From an uncultured Campylobacter sp. (lineage in GTDB: Bacteria > Campylobacterota > Campylobacteria > Campylobacterales > Campylobacteraceae): DNA of 16,855 nucleotides. The notes under the pieces were generated by a model, which had not been told where the DNA came from, searched no databases, and saw only the letters and a program-made list of their open reading frames with translations. The first letter of the stretch is position 1. Every line of letters begins with the position of its first letter. Below, one piece after another: positions 6,474 to 13,513 of this stretch. Both the position numbers and the translations under genes were made by a program. The stretch spans positions 1-16,855 of the forward strand of contig NZ_CALIJF010000370.1 of NCBI RefSeq assembly GCF_938018035.1, given 5' to 3'.

Positions 6474-7739
6474 TTATAGCCCGACCGCGCTTAGGGTCTG
6501 ATATTTGTTCATATAGATCTGCGCTTCTATGCGTCTCATCGTATCAAGAGCGACGGAGACGACGATCAGCACGCTGGTGCCGCCGAAATAAAACGGCACG
6601 CCCATAAATTTAACGAGTAGCCATGGGATGACGGTCACGAGCCCGAGATAGATCGAGCCCCAAAATGTAAGGCGGCTAGCAACTTCATTTAAAAAGCTCG
6701 CCGTTCCCTCGCCCGGACGAATGCCCGGGATAAATCCGCCCTGCTTCTTTAAATTTTCGCTTATATCTTTTGAATTAAACGCGATCGATGCGTAAAAATA
6801 CGCAAAAAACACGACCAAAACAAAAGTTAGGAAATTGAAAAAGTAGTTGCTAGGGCTTAGGAAATCGTGGATCTTTTGGATGATCGGATTGGTGCTTGCC
6901 TGCAAAATAGTGGTCGGAAACGTCAAAATCGCGCTTGCAAAAATAGGCGGAATGACGCCGCTTAAATTTAGCTTGATCGGCACGTAGTTCATAATGCGCT
7001 TGTTTTGATTCGCCATCAGTACCTTGCGCGAAAACGATACCGGAATTCTGCGTTCACCTAGCTCCACATATAAAATTGCCCCGATAGTAGCCAGGATAAT
7101 TAGCACGATCGCGATTAGCTTTAAAACGTTCATTTCGCCGGTATTTACTAAATTTACGGTACTTCCGATCGCTCTAGGGATGGCGCTTACGATACCTGCA
7201 AAGATAATAAGGCTGGTGCCGTTACCGACTCCGCGCTGCGTGATCTGCTCTCCGATCCACATCAAAAGCATGGTGCCTGCCAGCATCGAAATGCACGAGA
7301 TAAAAACAAACTCGTTGGTATTTTCAGCCATTATCGCAGGCGCTCCGGTCTGTCCGTGGATGCCCTGCAAGCCGATGCTAACGCCGATGGATTGAACCAT
7401 AGCGATTGCGATTGTAGCATATCGGATGATCTGCATATATTTCTGCATACCGTCGCGCTCTTTTTTGAGTTTGCCTAAATTTGGAAAGGTTGCGGCAAGC
7501 AGCTCCATAATGATCGAAGCGGTAATATAAGGCATAATGCCTAGCGAGATAACGCTGAATCGCTCCGCCGCGTTACCGCTAAACATATTAAACATTCCAA
7601 AAGCGTTGTTGCTATTGTTTTGAAAAAATTGCTTTATAACCTCAACGTCCACTCCCGGAACCGGCACGTAAGCTAGCAACCTATAGGCAAAAAGAAAGCC
7701 CAAAGTAATGAGAATTTTGTTGCGTAGCGATTTATTCAT
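6474..7739 (-). CDS. secY: Preprotein translocase channel subunit SecY
   Basis: A 421-residue, ten-segment inner-membrane protein that forms the Sec protein-conducting channel with SecE and SecG. Recognisable parts are the N-terminal NKILITLGFLFAYRL segment with the VPVPGVD loop, the early periplasmic plug area (FGMFNMFSGN), ISLGIMPYITASIIMEL, the cytosolic GERRIPVSF loop, and the C5 loop IPGIRPGEGT, which carries the arginine needed for SecA and ribosome contact. It is slightly shorter than the E. coli protein (443). The start codon overlaps the rplO stop by one base (TAATG) and there is only a poor SD, which points to translational coupling with rplO. Its place after rplO is the classical spc arrangement. 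Confidence 0.97.
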   Translation of the reverse strand: MNKSLRNKILITLGFLFAYRLLAYVPVPGVDVEVIKQFFQNNSNNAFGMFNMFSGNAAERFSVISLGIMPYITASIIMELLAATFPNLGKLKKERDGMQKYMQIIRYATIAIAMVQSIGVSIGLQGIHGQTGAPAIMAENTNEFVFISCISMLAGTMLLMWIGEQITQRGVGNGTSLIIFAGIVSAIPRAIGSTVNLVNTGEMNVLKLIAIVLIILATIGAILYVELGERRIPVSFSRKVLMANQNKRIMNYVPIKLNLSGVIPPIFASAILTFPTTILQASTNPIIQKIHDFLSPSNYFFNFLTFVLVVFFAYFYASIAFNSKDISENLKKQGGFIPGIRPGEGTASFLNEVASRLTFWGSIYLGLVTVIPWLLVKFMGVPFYFGGTSVLIVVSVALDTMRRIEAQIYMNKYQTLSAVGL

Positions 7740-8140
7740 TATTTTTGTCCGCTAGACTTTACATTCTCGTCTTTGATCTTGCTAGCGAGCGCTTTTGCGC
7801 CTACGCCGATCAGCTTGATCTTTTTAACGGAATTTGAAATTTTATGAACGGATTTGATGCTTTCGATCGTAATCTCGCTAAGATCTTTGATAGCTTCGAT
7901 TTTATCGACATTGATCACGTAAGGCTTTTCAAATTTAGAAGTAAAACCTACCTTCGGAAGCCTTCGCTGAATCGGCTGCTGACCGCCCTCGAAGCCTCTT
8001 TTTTCATGAGAGCCGGTACGTGCGGTCTGACCCTTGCCGCCGCGGCCCGCAGTTTTACCCAGACCGCTTCCTTGACCGCGACCCAAGCGCTTAGTAGCGT
8101 GAGTCGAGCCTGGGGCTTTTTTAAGATTTTCTAATCCCAT
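7739..8140 (-). CDS. rplO: 50S ribosomal protein L15
   Basis: A 133-residue large-subunit protein. The Gly/Arg-rich N-terminal extension that threads into 23S rRNA is clear (RLGRGQGSGLGKTAGRGGKGQ), followed by GFEGGQQPIQRRLPK and the globular C-terminal half ending in KSSGQK. The length is a little below the E. coli protein (144). The start has AAGGA eight bases upstream. In E. coli rpmD (L30) lies directly before this gene; here only 12 bases separate it from rpsE, so L30 is absent from this position, as is usual in Campylobacterota. Confidence 0.97.
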   Translation of the reverse strand: MGLENLKKAPGSTHATKRLGRGQGSGLGKTAGRGGKGQTARTGSHEKRGFEGGQQPIQRRLPKVGFTSKFEKPYVINVDKIEAIKDLSEITIESIKSVHKISNSVKKIKLIGVGAKALASKIKDENVKSSGQK

Positions 8141-8152
8141 CTTTTATCCTTG

Positions 8153-8596
8153 TTAGTGTTTTAACATACTAAGAGCTTTCATCGTAGCTCTTACGACATT
8201 TGAGGAGTTGTTCGAACCTAGCGATTTAGTGAGGATATCTTTAACACCCGCAAGCTCTAAAACTGGGCGGACTGAACCGCCTGCGATAACGCCGGTACCT
8301 TCGCTCGCCGGCTTAAGTAAAATTTTGCTCGCATTGTATTTAACTTCAATATCGTGAGTGATGGTAGAACCGTTTAAATTTACCTTGATAATATTTTTAA
8401 ACGCATCGTCTACCGCTTTTTTAATCGCATCGGGAACCTCTTTGGACTTACCAAAGCCAAAGCCTACCAAGCCGTTTCTATTGCCTACTACGATAAGAGC
8501 CGTAAACCTAAACCTTCTACCGCCTTTAACGACCTTCGTAACCCTACCGATATTGACGATTACCTCTTCGAATTCTTCTCTATTATACTTTTCCAC
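8153..8596 (-). CDS. rpsE: 30S ribosomal protein S5
   Basis: A 147-residue small-subunit protein important for decoding accuracy and mRNA unwinding at the entry channel. The N-terminal double-stranded RNA-binding-like fold shows VVKGGRRFRF and LVGFGFGKSKEVPDAI, and the C-terminal part shows EGTGVIAGG and SLGSNNSSNVVRA. Start choice: the ATG at 8602 touches the SD directly (AAAGGA then ATG, no spacer), while the GTG at 8596 has the ideal 6-base spacing and gives MEKYNREEF, the N-terminus I know from C. jejuni S5. I therefore take the GTG. It follows rplR after a short gap and precedes rplO. Confidence 0.95.
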   Translation of the reverse strand: MEKYNREEFEEVIVNIGRVTKVVKGGRRFRFTALIVVGNRNGLVGFGFGKSKEVPDAIKKAVDDAFKNIIKVNLNGSTITHDIEVKYNASKILLKPASEGTGVIAGGSVRPVLELAGVKDILTKSLGSNNSSNVVRATMKALSMLKH

Positions 8597-8611
8597 AATC
8601 ATTCCTTTGGG

Positions 8612-8968
8612 TTATAGTTTGATGCCGTTTTGGCGTAGCGACTCGGCAAAGCTTGCGATTACGCCGTGATACAAATAGCCATTGCGATCGAAAATCGCTT
8701 CAGAAATGCCTTTATCTTTTAGCTTGGAGGCTAAATCTTTAGCTAAGCTAGCCGCGCCCTCTTTGTTTGCCTTTAAATTTAAAACCTTACCGCTGCTGGC
8801 GCACAAAGTCGCGCTCGCTGCGTCGTCGATAGCCTGAGCGTAAACTGTCCTATTGGATTTAAAAATAGAAATTCTAGGGCAAGATGCGACGCCTGAAATT
8901 TTAGCGCGAATTCTTCTTTTTCTCTTGATTCGTAAAGAGATCTTTCTTTTTAATACGTTCTGTGTCAT
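8612..8968 (-). CDS. rplR: 50S ribosomal protein L18
   Basis: A 118-residue protein that binds 5S rRNA and helps place it in the central protuberance with L5. Hallmarks are the basic N-terminus LRIKRKRRIRAKISG, PRISIFKSNRTVYAQAIDD and the C-terminal FDRNGYLYHGVIASFAESL. Length is typical (117-120). A modest AGGG/GAG SD precedes the ATG, and 10 bases separate it from rplF upstream. Nothing unusual is seen. Confidence 0.97.
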   Translation of the reverse strand: MTQNVLKRKISLRIKRKRRIRAKISGVASCPRISIFKSNRTVYAQAIDDAASATLCASSGKVLNLKANKEGAASLAKDLASKLKDKGISEAIFDRNGYLYHGVIASFAESLRQNGIKL

Positions 8969-8978
8969 TTCTCAACCC

Positions 8979-9515
8979 TTATTTCTTAGCTGTTTTTCCG
9001 GCTTTGCGGATGATATGCTCTTCAAGATACTTGATGCCTTTACCCTTATACGGCTCAGGCGGTCTGAATCCTCTAATCTCGGCTGCTACTTGACCTACTT
9101 GCTGCTTGTCGTCGCCTTTGATGGTTACGACGTTTTTATCTACGGAAATTTCGATTCCTTTTGGAGATTCAAAATTTATCGGATGCGAAAAGCCCAAATT
9201 TAGCTCAAGTACTTTGCCCTTCATCGCGGCTCTATAGCCGACGCCGTTGATTTCAAGCTGTTTTGAAAAGCCCTCGGTAAGACCAAGGACGATATTGTTA
9301 GCTAAAGCGCGGTATGTTCCCCAATACGCCCTGCTCTGTCTATCCTCGCCCTTAGGTGAGAATTCTATCTTTCCGTCTTCGATTTTTACATCGACATGAC
9401 CTTTTAAATCAAGCTCTTTTTCGTTATTCGATTTTTTAAATTTTAACGACGAGCCGTCAATCTTGACCTCAACTCCGCTCGGGATAGAGATCGGTTTTTT
9501 ACCAATTCTTGACAT
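8979..9515 (-). CDS. rplF: 50S ribosomal protein L6
   Basis: A 178-residue protein with two repeated L6 domains that binds 23S rRNA near the sarcin-ricin loop and the factor-binding site. The start MSRIGKKPISIPSGV, the mid-protein GVGYRAAMKG and the C-terminal signature RPPEPYKGKGIKY are all standard. Length is the family norm (176-180). It has a good SD (AAGGA) but, unlike every other gene in the operon, is set off from the gene before it by a 77-base gap with a stem-loop (9545-9586), so its expression may be tuned separately. Confidence 0.97.
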   Translation of the reverse strand: MSRIGKKPISIPSGVEVKIDGSSLKFKKSNNEKELDLKGHVDVKIEDGKIEFSPKGEDRQSRAYWGTYRALANNIVLGLTEGFSKQLEINGVGYRAAMKGKVLELNLGFSHPINFESPKGIEISVDKNVVTIKGDDKQQVGQVAAEIRGFRPPEPYKGKGIKYLEEHIIRKAGKTAKK

Positions 9516-9544
9516 AATTTTCCTTTTTATTTGTCTAGGGTATG

Positions 9545-9586
9545 TCTACTTTTACGAATGGATACCACAATGCCATAAAAAGTAGA
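9545..9586 (-). promoter_or_regulatory. Stem-loop in the rpsH-rplF gap
   Basis: In the mRNA sense TCTACTTTT (9586-9578) pairs perfectly with AAAAGTAGA (9553-9545). Inside, ATGG and CCAT can form a second 4-bp helix capped by an 11-base loop, with an asymmetric internal loop (T on one side, TCGT on the other). The element begins 6 bases after the rpsH stop and ends 29 bases before the rplF ATG. No T-run follows, so it is not a standard terminator. A ribosomal-protein binding site, an mRNA processing site or a stabilising hairpin are all possible. Confidence 0.5.
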
Positions 9587-9592
9587 AACTTC

Positions 9593-9988
9593 TTACCAGA
9601 TCGTGCAAAGCACTTCGCCGCCGACGCCGGCTTTGTGTGCGTCGATACCGCTCATAACGCCTTTGCTTGTGCTAACGACGACGGTTCCGTAGCCGTTTTT
9701 GAAGCGCTTGATCTCGTCTTTGCCTTGATATACGCGGCGACCCGGAGTCGAAATTCTTTTAACTTCGTTTATCACGCTCCTGCCCTTTTCGTCGTATTTA
9801 AGCACTACGTTGATGATCTTTTTATTGTTTTCCTCTACTACGTTGTAGCTCTCGATATAGCCCTTCTCGGCTAAAATTTTAAGCATAGCCTCAACGACGT
9901 TTGAGTGAAAAAGCTTAGTCGTATCTAGCCTTCGCATCGCAGCATTTCTGATGCGAGTTAGTCCATCTGAAATAAGATCGTTAATCAT
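9593..9988 (-). CDS. rpsH: 30S ribosomal protein S8
   Basis: A 131-residue small-subunit protein that binds helix 21 of 16S rRNA and, in E. coli, represses the spc operon by binding its mRNA. It starts MINDLISDGLTRIRNA and ends with the signature VVSTSKGVMSGIDAHKAGVG and a final ICTIW-like CTIW. Length equals the family norm (130-132). A strong SD (AAGGAG) precedes the ATG. The stem-loop that starts six bases after its stop is a candidate feedback element, though whether S8 binds it is unknown. Confidence 0.97.
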   Translation of the reverse strand: MINDLISDGLTRIRNAAMRRLDTTKLFHSNVVEAMLKILAEKGYIESYNVVEENNKKIINVVLKYDEKGRSVINEVKRISTPGRRVYQGKDEIKRFKNGYGTVVVSTSKGVMSGIDAHKAGVGGEVLCTIW

Positions 9989-9997
9989 CTCTTCTCC

Positions 9998-10183
9998 TTA
10001 CCAGCTTGCTTTTTTTAGACCAGGGATCAAGCCCTCGTTTGCCATCTTGCGAAGGCAAACGCGACAAATTCCAAAATCCTTATAAACGGAGTGCGGACGA
10101 CCGCAAATTTGACATCTGGTATATGCGCGAGTGCTAAATTTAGCGGGGCGTTTCGCCTTGGCTACCATTGATTTTTTTGCCAT
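9998..10183 (-). CDS. rpsN: 30S ribosomal protein S14, zinc-binding type (type Z)
   Basis: A 61-residue, short form of S14 with a complete zinc ribbon, C-Q-I-C and C-R-V-C, around GRPHSVYKDFGI. The short zinc form is standard in epsilonproteobacteria, whereas E. coli has a 101-residue zinc-free form. The start is the ATG at 10183 (MAKKSMVAKA): AAGGA lies upstream and the longer reading from 10201 would begin inside rplE. It follows the rplE stop after a single base (TGA, T, ATG), so translation is coupled. Zinc demand could matter if no zinc-free copy exists elsewhere. Confidence 0.96.
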   Translation of the reverse strand: MAKKSMVAKAKRPAKFSTRAYTRCQICGRPHSVYKDFGICRVCLRKMANEGLIPGLKKASW

Positions 10184-10184
10184 A

Positions 10185-10730
10185 TCATTTTCCTTTTGCA
10201 AAAGGCATGCCGAATAGCTCTAGCAATTTAAATGCCTCTTTATCGTTATTTGTAGTCGTTACGACGGTTATATTCATACCGTGAGTTCTTAAAATTTGAT
10301 CGTATTCGACCTCAGGGAACATCAGCTGCTCTTGTAAGCCGAAGTTGTAATTGCCGCGTCCGTCAAAACCCGCTCTAGGTAGTCCTCGGAAATCCTTAAC
10401 TCTAGGAAGCGCGATAGAGATCAGTTTGTCTAGGAAGGCAAACATCTGCTCCTTTCGTAACGTAACCATTATGCCTACCGGGAAACCTTCGCGCACTTTA
10501 AAGCCTGCAACCGATTTTTTTGCATTGACGATAAGCGCTTTTTGGCCTGCGATCAGCGAGATAGTATCGGCCATATTTTGAAGCACTTTTTGATCTTTGC
10601 TCGATTCGCCAGTTCCTACGCTGATAACGATCTTTTCAAGCGCCGGGATAAGCATAGGATTTTTTATATCAAATTCTTTCTGCAAAGCAGCTCTGATGGA
10701 ATTAGCGTATTTATCTTTTAGTCTGCTCAT
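10185..10730 (-). CDS. rplE: 50S ribosomal protein L5
   Basis: A 181-residue protein that anchors 5S rRNA and contacts the P-site tRNA elbow. Signature parts are MSRLKDKYANSI at the start, EKIVISVGTGE, GFKVREGFPVG, LPRVKDFRGL and the C-terminal GRGNYNFGLQEQLMFPEVEYD. Start choice: a TTG two codons upstream (10736) would overlap rplX, but the ATG at 10730 matches the family N-terminus and has GAGGG at good spacing. It begins two bases after the rplX stop. Length is typical (178-182). Confidence 0.96.
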   Translation of the reverse strand: MSRLKDKYANSIRAALQKEFDIKNPMLIPALEKIVISVGTGESSKDQKVLQNMADTISLIAGQKALIVNAKKSVAGFKVREGFPVGIMVTLRKEQMFAFLDKLISIALPRVKDFRGLPRAGFDGRGNYNFGLQEQLMFPEVEYDQILRTHGMNITVVTTTNNDKEAFKLLELFGMPFAKGK

Positions 10731-10732
10731 AA

Positions 10733-10966
10733 TCAACCCTCTACCAACGCAACGTTTGAAATATCCATAGGCATCTCTTTGCTTGTAAAGCCGCCTTGCG
10801 GATTTTGCTCGGTTGGTTTGATAGCCTTTTTAGCCATTTTACAACCCTCGACGATAACTTGAGCTTTTTTAGGAAACACTGCCTTAACGGTGCCTGTTTT
10901 ACCCTTATCGTCACCTGCGATGATCTTTACTTGATCGCCCTTTTTAATCTTAAATTTTACTGCCAT
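10733..10966 (-). CDS. rplX: 50S ribosomal protein L24
   Basis: A 77-residue KOW-domain protein that starts 50S assembly by binding the 5' end of 23S rRNA. The KOW motif is clear near the start (KKGDQVKIIAGDDKGKTGTV), followed by FPKKAQVIVEGCKMAKKA and ISNVALVEG at the end. It is shorter than the E. coli protein (104), as usual in this phylum. The ATG overlaps the rplN stop by one base (TAATG), with a strong GGAGG SD. Confidence 0.96.
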   Translation of the reverse strand: MAVKFKIKKGDQVKIIAGDDKGKTGTVKAVFPKKAQVIVEGCKMAKKAIKPTEQNPQGGFTSKEMPMDISNVALVEG

Positions 10967-11334
10967 TATAAAACCTCCGGAGCCAGCGAAACGATCTTCA
11001 TAAAACCGCCGTATCTGACCTCTCTACCGATAGGACCGAAAATACGAGTGCCGATCGGCTCTTTTTTTGAATCCAAAATAACGGCTGCGTTCTCGTCGAA
11101 TCTAATTAGCGAGCCGTTGCCTCTGTGCAACTCTTTAGTCGTACGAACGACTACGGCTTTTACTACTTGACCGCGCTTAATCTTGCCGTTAGGGAGCGCT
11201 TTTTTTACAGAGCAAACGATAATATCGCCGATTGTGGCGTATCTTCTTTTGCTGCCGCCCAAAACTTTAATACACATAAGTTCTTTTGCGCCGCTATTAT
11301 CAGCTACCGCAAGTCTGGTAAAACTCTGTATCAT
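10966..11334 (-). CDS. rplN: 50S ribosomal protein L14
   Basis: A 122-residue, highly conserved protein at the subunit interface that binds 23S rRNA and is the target of the ribosome silencing factor RsfS. It starts MIQSFTRLAVADNSGAKEL and holds KVLGGSKRRYA, GDIIVCSVK, FDENAAVIL and FGPIGREVR. Length equals the family standard (122-123). One-base overlaps with both rpsQ (before) and rplX (after) indicate tight coupling. Confidence 0.97.
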   Translation of the reverse strand: MIQSFTRLAVADNSGAKELMCIKVLGGSKRRYATIGDIIVCSVKKALPNGKIKRGQVVKAVVVRTTKELHRGNGSLIRFDENAAVILDSKKEPIGTRIFGPIGREVRYGGFMKIVSLAPEVL

Positions 11335-11585
11335 TATTCAACTCCTGTTTTCAAAACCGCTTTTAAGCGAAACGATTTTCTAGCGCTTAGCGGTCTGCAC
11401 TCGATCGCAGATATGGTATCGCCGATCTTTACGACGTTGTTCTCATCGTGGATCAGATATTTTTTAAATCTTTTTACGATCTTTCTATATCTAGGGTGCA
11501 TAACCCTTCGCTCTACCAAAACGGTAGCTGTTTTATCGCCCGCCTTCTTTACGACTACGCCTTGAATTTCTCTTTTAAATGCCAT
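11334..11585 (-). CDS. rpsQ: 30S ribosomal protein S17
   Basis: An 83-residue OB-fold protein that binds the 5' domain of 16S rRNA early in assembly. Visible marks are REIQGVVVKKAGDKTATV at the start, the HPRYRKIVKRFKKYLIHDE core and the IECRPLSARKSFRL signature. Length is typical (83-85). The ATG has AAGGA upstream, 9 bases after rpmC, and the stop overlaps the rplN start by one base. Confidence 0.97.
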   Translation of the reverse strand: MAFKREIQGVVVKKAGDKTATVLVERRVMHPRYRKIVKRFKKYLIHDENNVVKIGDTISAIECRPLSARKSFRLKAVLKTGVE

Positions 11586-11594
11586 AACCTATCC

Positions 11595-11777
11595 TTATTT
11601 CGCTTTAATAGCGGTGTTGATTCTAGCGATATCTTTTTTGATAGCGCGAATCTCGTTAGGATTGCTTAGCTGCATAGTTTTTAGCTTTTGTCTAGCCGTA
11701 AATAAAAGCAACTTACTTTGTTTCAACATAGAATTTAGCTCAGCCAAATCTTTATCTTTCAAATCAGTATATTTCAT
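11595..11777 (-). CDS. rpmC: 50S ribosomal protein L29
   Basis: A 60-residue two-helix protein next to L23 at the polypeptide exit, part of the docking area for trigger factor and SRP. MKYTDLKDKDLAELN, LLLFTARQKLKTMQLSNP and IRAIKKDIARINTAI match the L29 pattern. Its start codon lies inside the end of rplP, overlapping by 14 bases in another frame, so translation is almost certainly coupled to rplP. The SD (AGGGA-like) is therefore inside rplP. Confidence 0.96.
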   Translation of the reverse strand: MKYTDLKDKDLAELNSMLKQSKLLLFTARQKLKTMQLSNPNEIRAIKKDIARINTAIKAK

Positions 11778-12189
11778 TTTCGCTTTCCCTACTTACGATT
11801 TTCGTTTTAAAAGGTAGTTTATGAATCGAAAGCATAAGCGCCTCTTTAGCAACCTCTTCGCTAACGCCGGTCATCTCGAAAATGATCCTGCCCGGTTTTA
11901 TATTCATTACCCACTCTTCTACGCCGCTCTTACCTTTACCCATACGAGTTTGTAGAGGCTTTTTGGTAAGCGGCTTGTCTGGGAATACCTTAATCCAAAT
12001 TTTAGCTTGACGATTTACGAAGCGCGTCATCGCGACACGAGCCGCTTCGATCTGGCGAGAATTTACCCTACCCGCCTCTACCGCTTTGATACCGAAATCG
12101 CCGAACGTCAAGGAATTTCCTCTCGTCGCATAGCCGCGATTGCGACCTTTCATCATCTTGCGGTATTTTGTTCTTTTTGGCATCAACAT
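11764..12189 (-). CDS. rplP: 50S ribosomal protein L16
   Basis: A 141-residue protein that shapes the A-site tRNA binding pocket near the peptidyl transferase centre. It starts MLMPKRTKYRKMMKGRNRGYA and carries GRVNSRQIEAARVAM, WIKVFPDKPLTKKPLQTRMG and WVMNIKPGRIIFEM. Length is typical (136-144). Two ATGs lie close together; the first (12189) has AGAGG nine bases upstream and gives the MLMPKR start common in the family. The 3' end overlaps rpmC by 14 bases, with a C-terminal SRESENEIY tail. Confidence 0.97.
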   Translation of the reverse strand: MLMPKRTKYRKMMKGRNRGYATRGNSLTFGDFGIKAVEAGRVNSRQIEAARVAMTRFVNRQAKIWIKVFPDKPLTKKPLQTRMGKGKSGVEEWVMNIKPGRIIFEMTGVSEEVAKEALMLSIHKLPFKTKIVSRESENEIY

Positions 12190-12191
12190 AA

Positions 12192-12887
12192 CTATTTACC
12201 TCTTCTTGGTCTGCGTGTTTTTTTAGGCGCATCGTCGGTCTTTTCAGCCTGAATGCCTTTTTGTAAAATTTCACCCTTAAAGATCCAAACTTTAATGCCG
12301 ATATTACCGTAGGTCGTATGCGCTTCGGCAAAGCCGTAATCGATCCTAGCCCTTAGAGTATGAAGCGGAACGCGTCCCTCCAAATACCATTCGGTTCTAG
12401 CCATCTCCGCACCGCCCAAGCGACCTGCGACGCAAATTTTAATTCCCTTTGCGCCCGCTTTTTGAGCGCCTTGGATGACCTTTTTCATAGCGCGGCGGAA
12501 TGCAACGCGGCGCTCTAGCTGCATAGCTACGTTTTCCGCAGCCAAAAGTGCGTTTGAGCCTACTTTGCGCTCCTCTTTGATATTGATGGCTATGTCTTTA
12601 TTGACTAGCTTAACGACTTCGCTTCTTAAATTTTCAACCTCGCCGCCTTTTTTGCCGATGATGATACCCGGTCTTGCGGCTACGATCGTTACGCGAATTT
12701 TCTTAGCCGTTCTTTCGATAAGAATTTGGCTAATTCCCGCATAATAAAGCTTAGCTTTTAAAAATTTGCGGATCTTGTAATCCTCGCCGATACTCTCGGA
12801 AAGCGTCGCTTTAGAAGGAAACCATCTAGACTCCCAATTTCGATTAATTCCTAATCTTAATCCGATCGGATTTACTTTCTGTCCCAT
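12192..12887 (-). CDS. rpsC: 30S ribosomal protein S3
   Basis: A 231-residue protein at the mRNA entry channel with helicase activity together with S4 and S5. It starts MGQKVNPIGLRLGINRNW, has the KH domain with ARPGIIIGKKGGEVE in the middle, the GGAEMARTEWYLEGRVPLHTLRA signature region in the C-terminal half, and a basic tail ending RRPRRGK. Length matches the family (about 210-235). Its ATG follows the rplV stop with no gap (TAA then ATG), so translation is coupled. Confidence 0.97.
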   Translation of the reverse strand: MGQKVNPIGLRLGINRNWESRWFPSKATLSESIGEDYKIRKFLKAKLYYAGISQILIERTAKKIRVTIVAARPGIIIGKKGGEVENLRSEVVKLVNKDIAINIKEERKVGSNALLAAENVAMQLERRVAFRRAMKKVIQGAQKAGAKGIKICVAGRLGGAEMARTEWYLEGRVPLHTLRARIDYGFAEAHTTYGNIGIKVWIFKGEILQKGIQAEKTDDAPKKTRRPRRGK

Positions 12888-13220
12888 TTACGCTTCCTTC
12901 TTACTTGGTTTTGCTACTTCGACGATGATGTGCGAAGTAGGTTTGCGGATACGGCTAGCCGTACCTCTGGCGCGCGGACGAAATCTCTTAAGTACCGGAC
13001 CCGCATCCACTCGGCAGCTGGTAACTACGACCTCTTCAGGCTCAAAGCCGCCGTTTGCGACCGCGCTTGAAATCGCCGTAGCGATATATTTCGCGCCGCG
13101 ATTAGGCGTAAATTCCAAAGTAGCAAGGGCAAATTCCGCATTCATGCCTTGAATTTGCTTCGCGATAAGTCTTGCTTTTGTCGGCGAAAGGCGAACAAAT
13201 TTAATAGTTGATTTACTCAT
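12888..13220 (-). CDS. rplV: 50S ribosomal protein L22
   Basis: A 110-residue protein lining the polypeptide exit tunnel; its beta-hairpin loop is the site of many macrolide-resistance changes. SPTKARLIAKQIQG near the start, NRGAKYIATAISSAVANG in the middle and the hairpin KRFRPRARGTASRIRKPTSH near the end are all intact, with no visible insertion or deletion in the loop. AAGGA lies six bases before the ATG. Nine bases separate it from rpsS. Confidence 0.97.
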   Translation of the reverse strand: MSKSTIKFVRLSPTKARLIAKQIQGMNAEFALATLEFTPNRGAKYIATAISSAVANGGFEPEEVVVTSCRVDAGPVLKRFRPRARGTASRIRKPTSHIIVEVAKPSKKEA

Positions 13221-13229
13221 ATTCTATCC

Positions 13230-13511
13230 TTACTTGCCGATCTTTTTCTGCACGGAGCCTTTGTGGCCCTTGAAAGTGCGCGTAGGAGCGAACTCGCCTA
13301 ATTTATAACCGATATGATGCTCGGTGACGTAAACCGGGATAAAATTCTTTCCGTTATGAACGTTAAACGTAAGTCCGATCATCTCAGGCACGATCGTGCT
13401 TCGTCTCGACCAAGTCTTGATCGGTTTGTTATCGCCGGCTTTCTTTGCCGCAACGACTTTTTTCATTACGTGATCATCTACGAAAGGACCTTTTTTTAGC
13501 GATCTAGCCAT
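13230..13511 (-). CDS. rpsS: 30S ribosomal protein S19
   Basis: A 93-residue protein in the head of the small subunit that pairs with S13 and forms intersubunit bridges. It begins MARSLKKGPFVDDHVMKK and contains TWSRRSTIVPEMIG, VYVTEHHIGYKLGEF and PTRTFKGH. Length is standard (92-93). It starts two bases after the rplB stop, with its SD (AAGGAAAGGA) inside the last codons of rplB. Confidence 0.97.
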   Translation of the reverse strand: MARSLKKGPFVDDHVMKKVVAAKKAGDNKPIKTWSRRSTIVPEMIGLTFNVHNGKNFIPVYVTEHHIGYKLGEFAPTRTFKGHKGSVQKKIGK

Positions 13512-13513
13512 TT

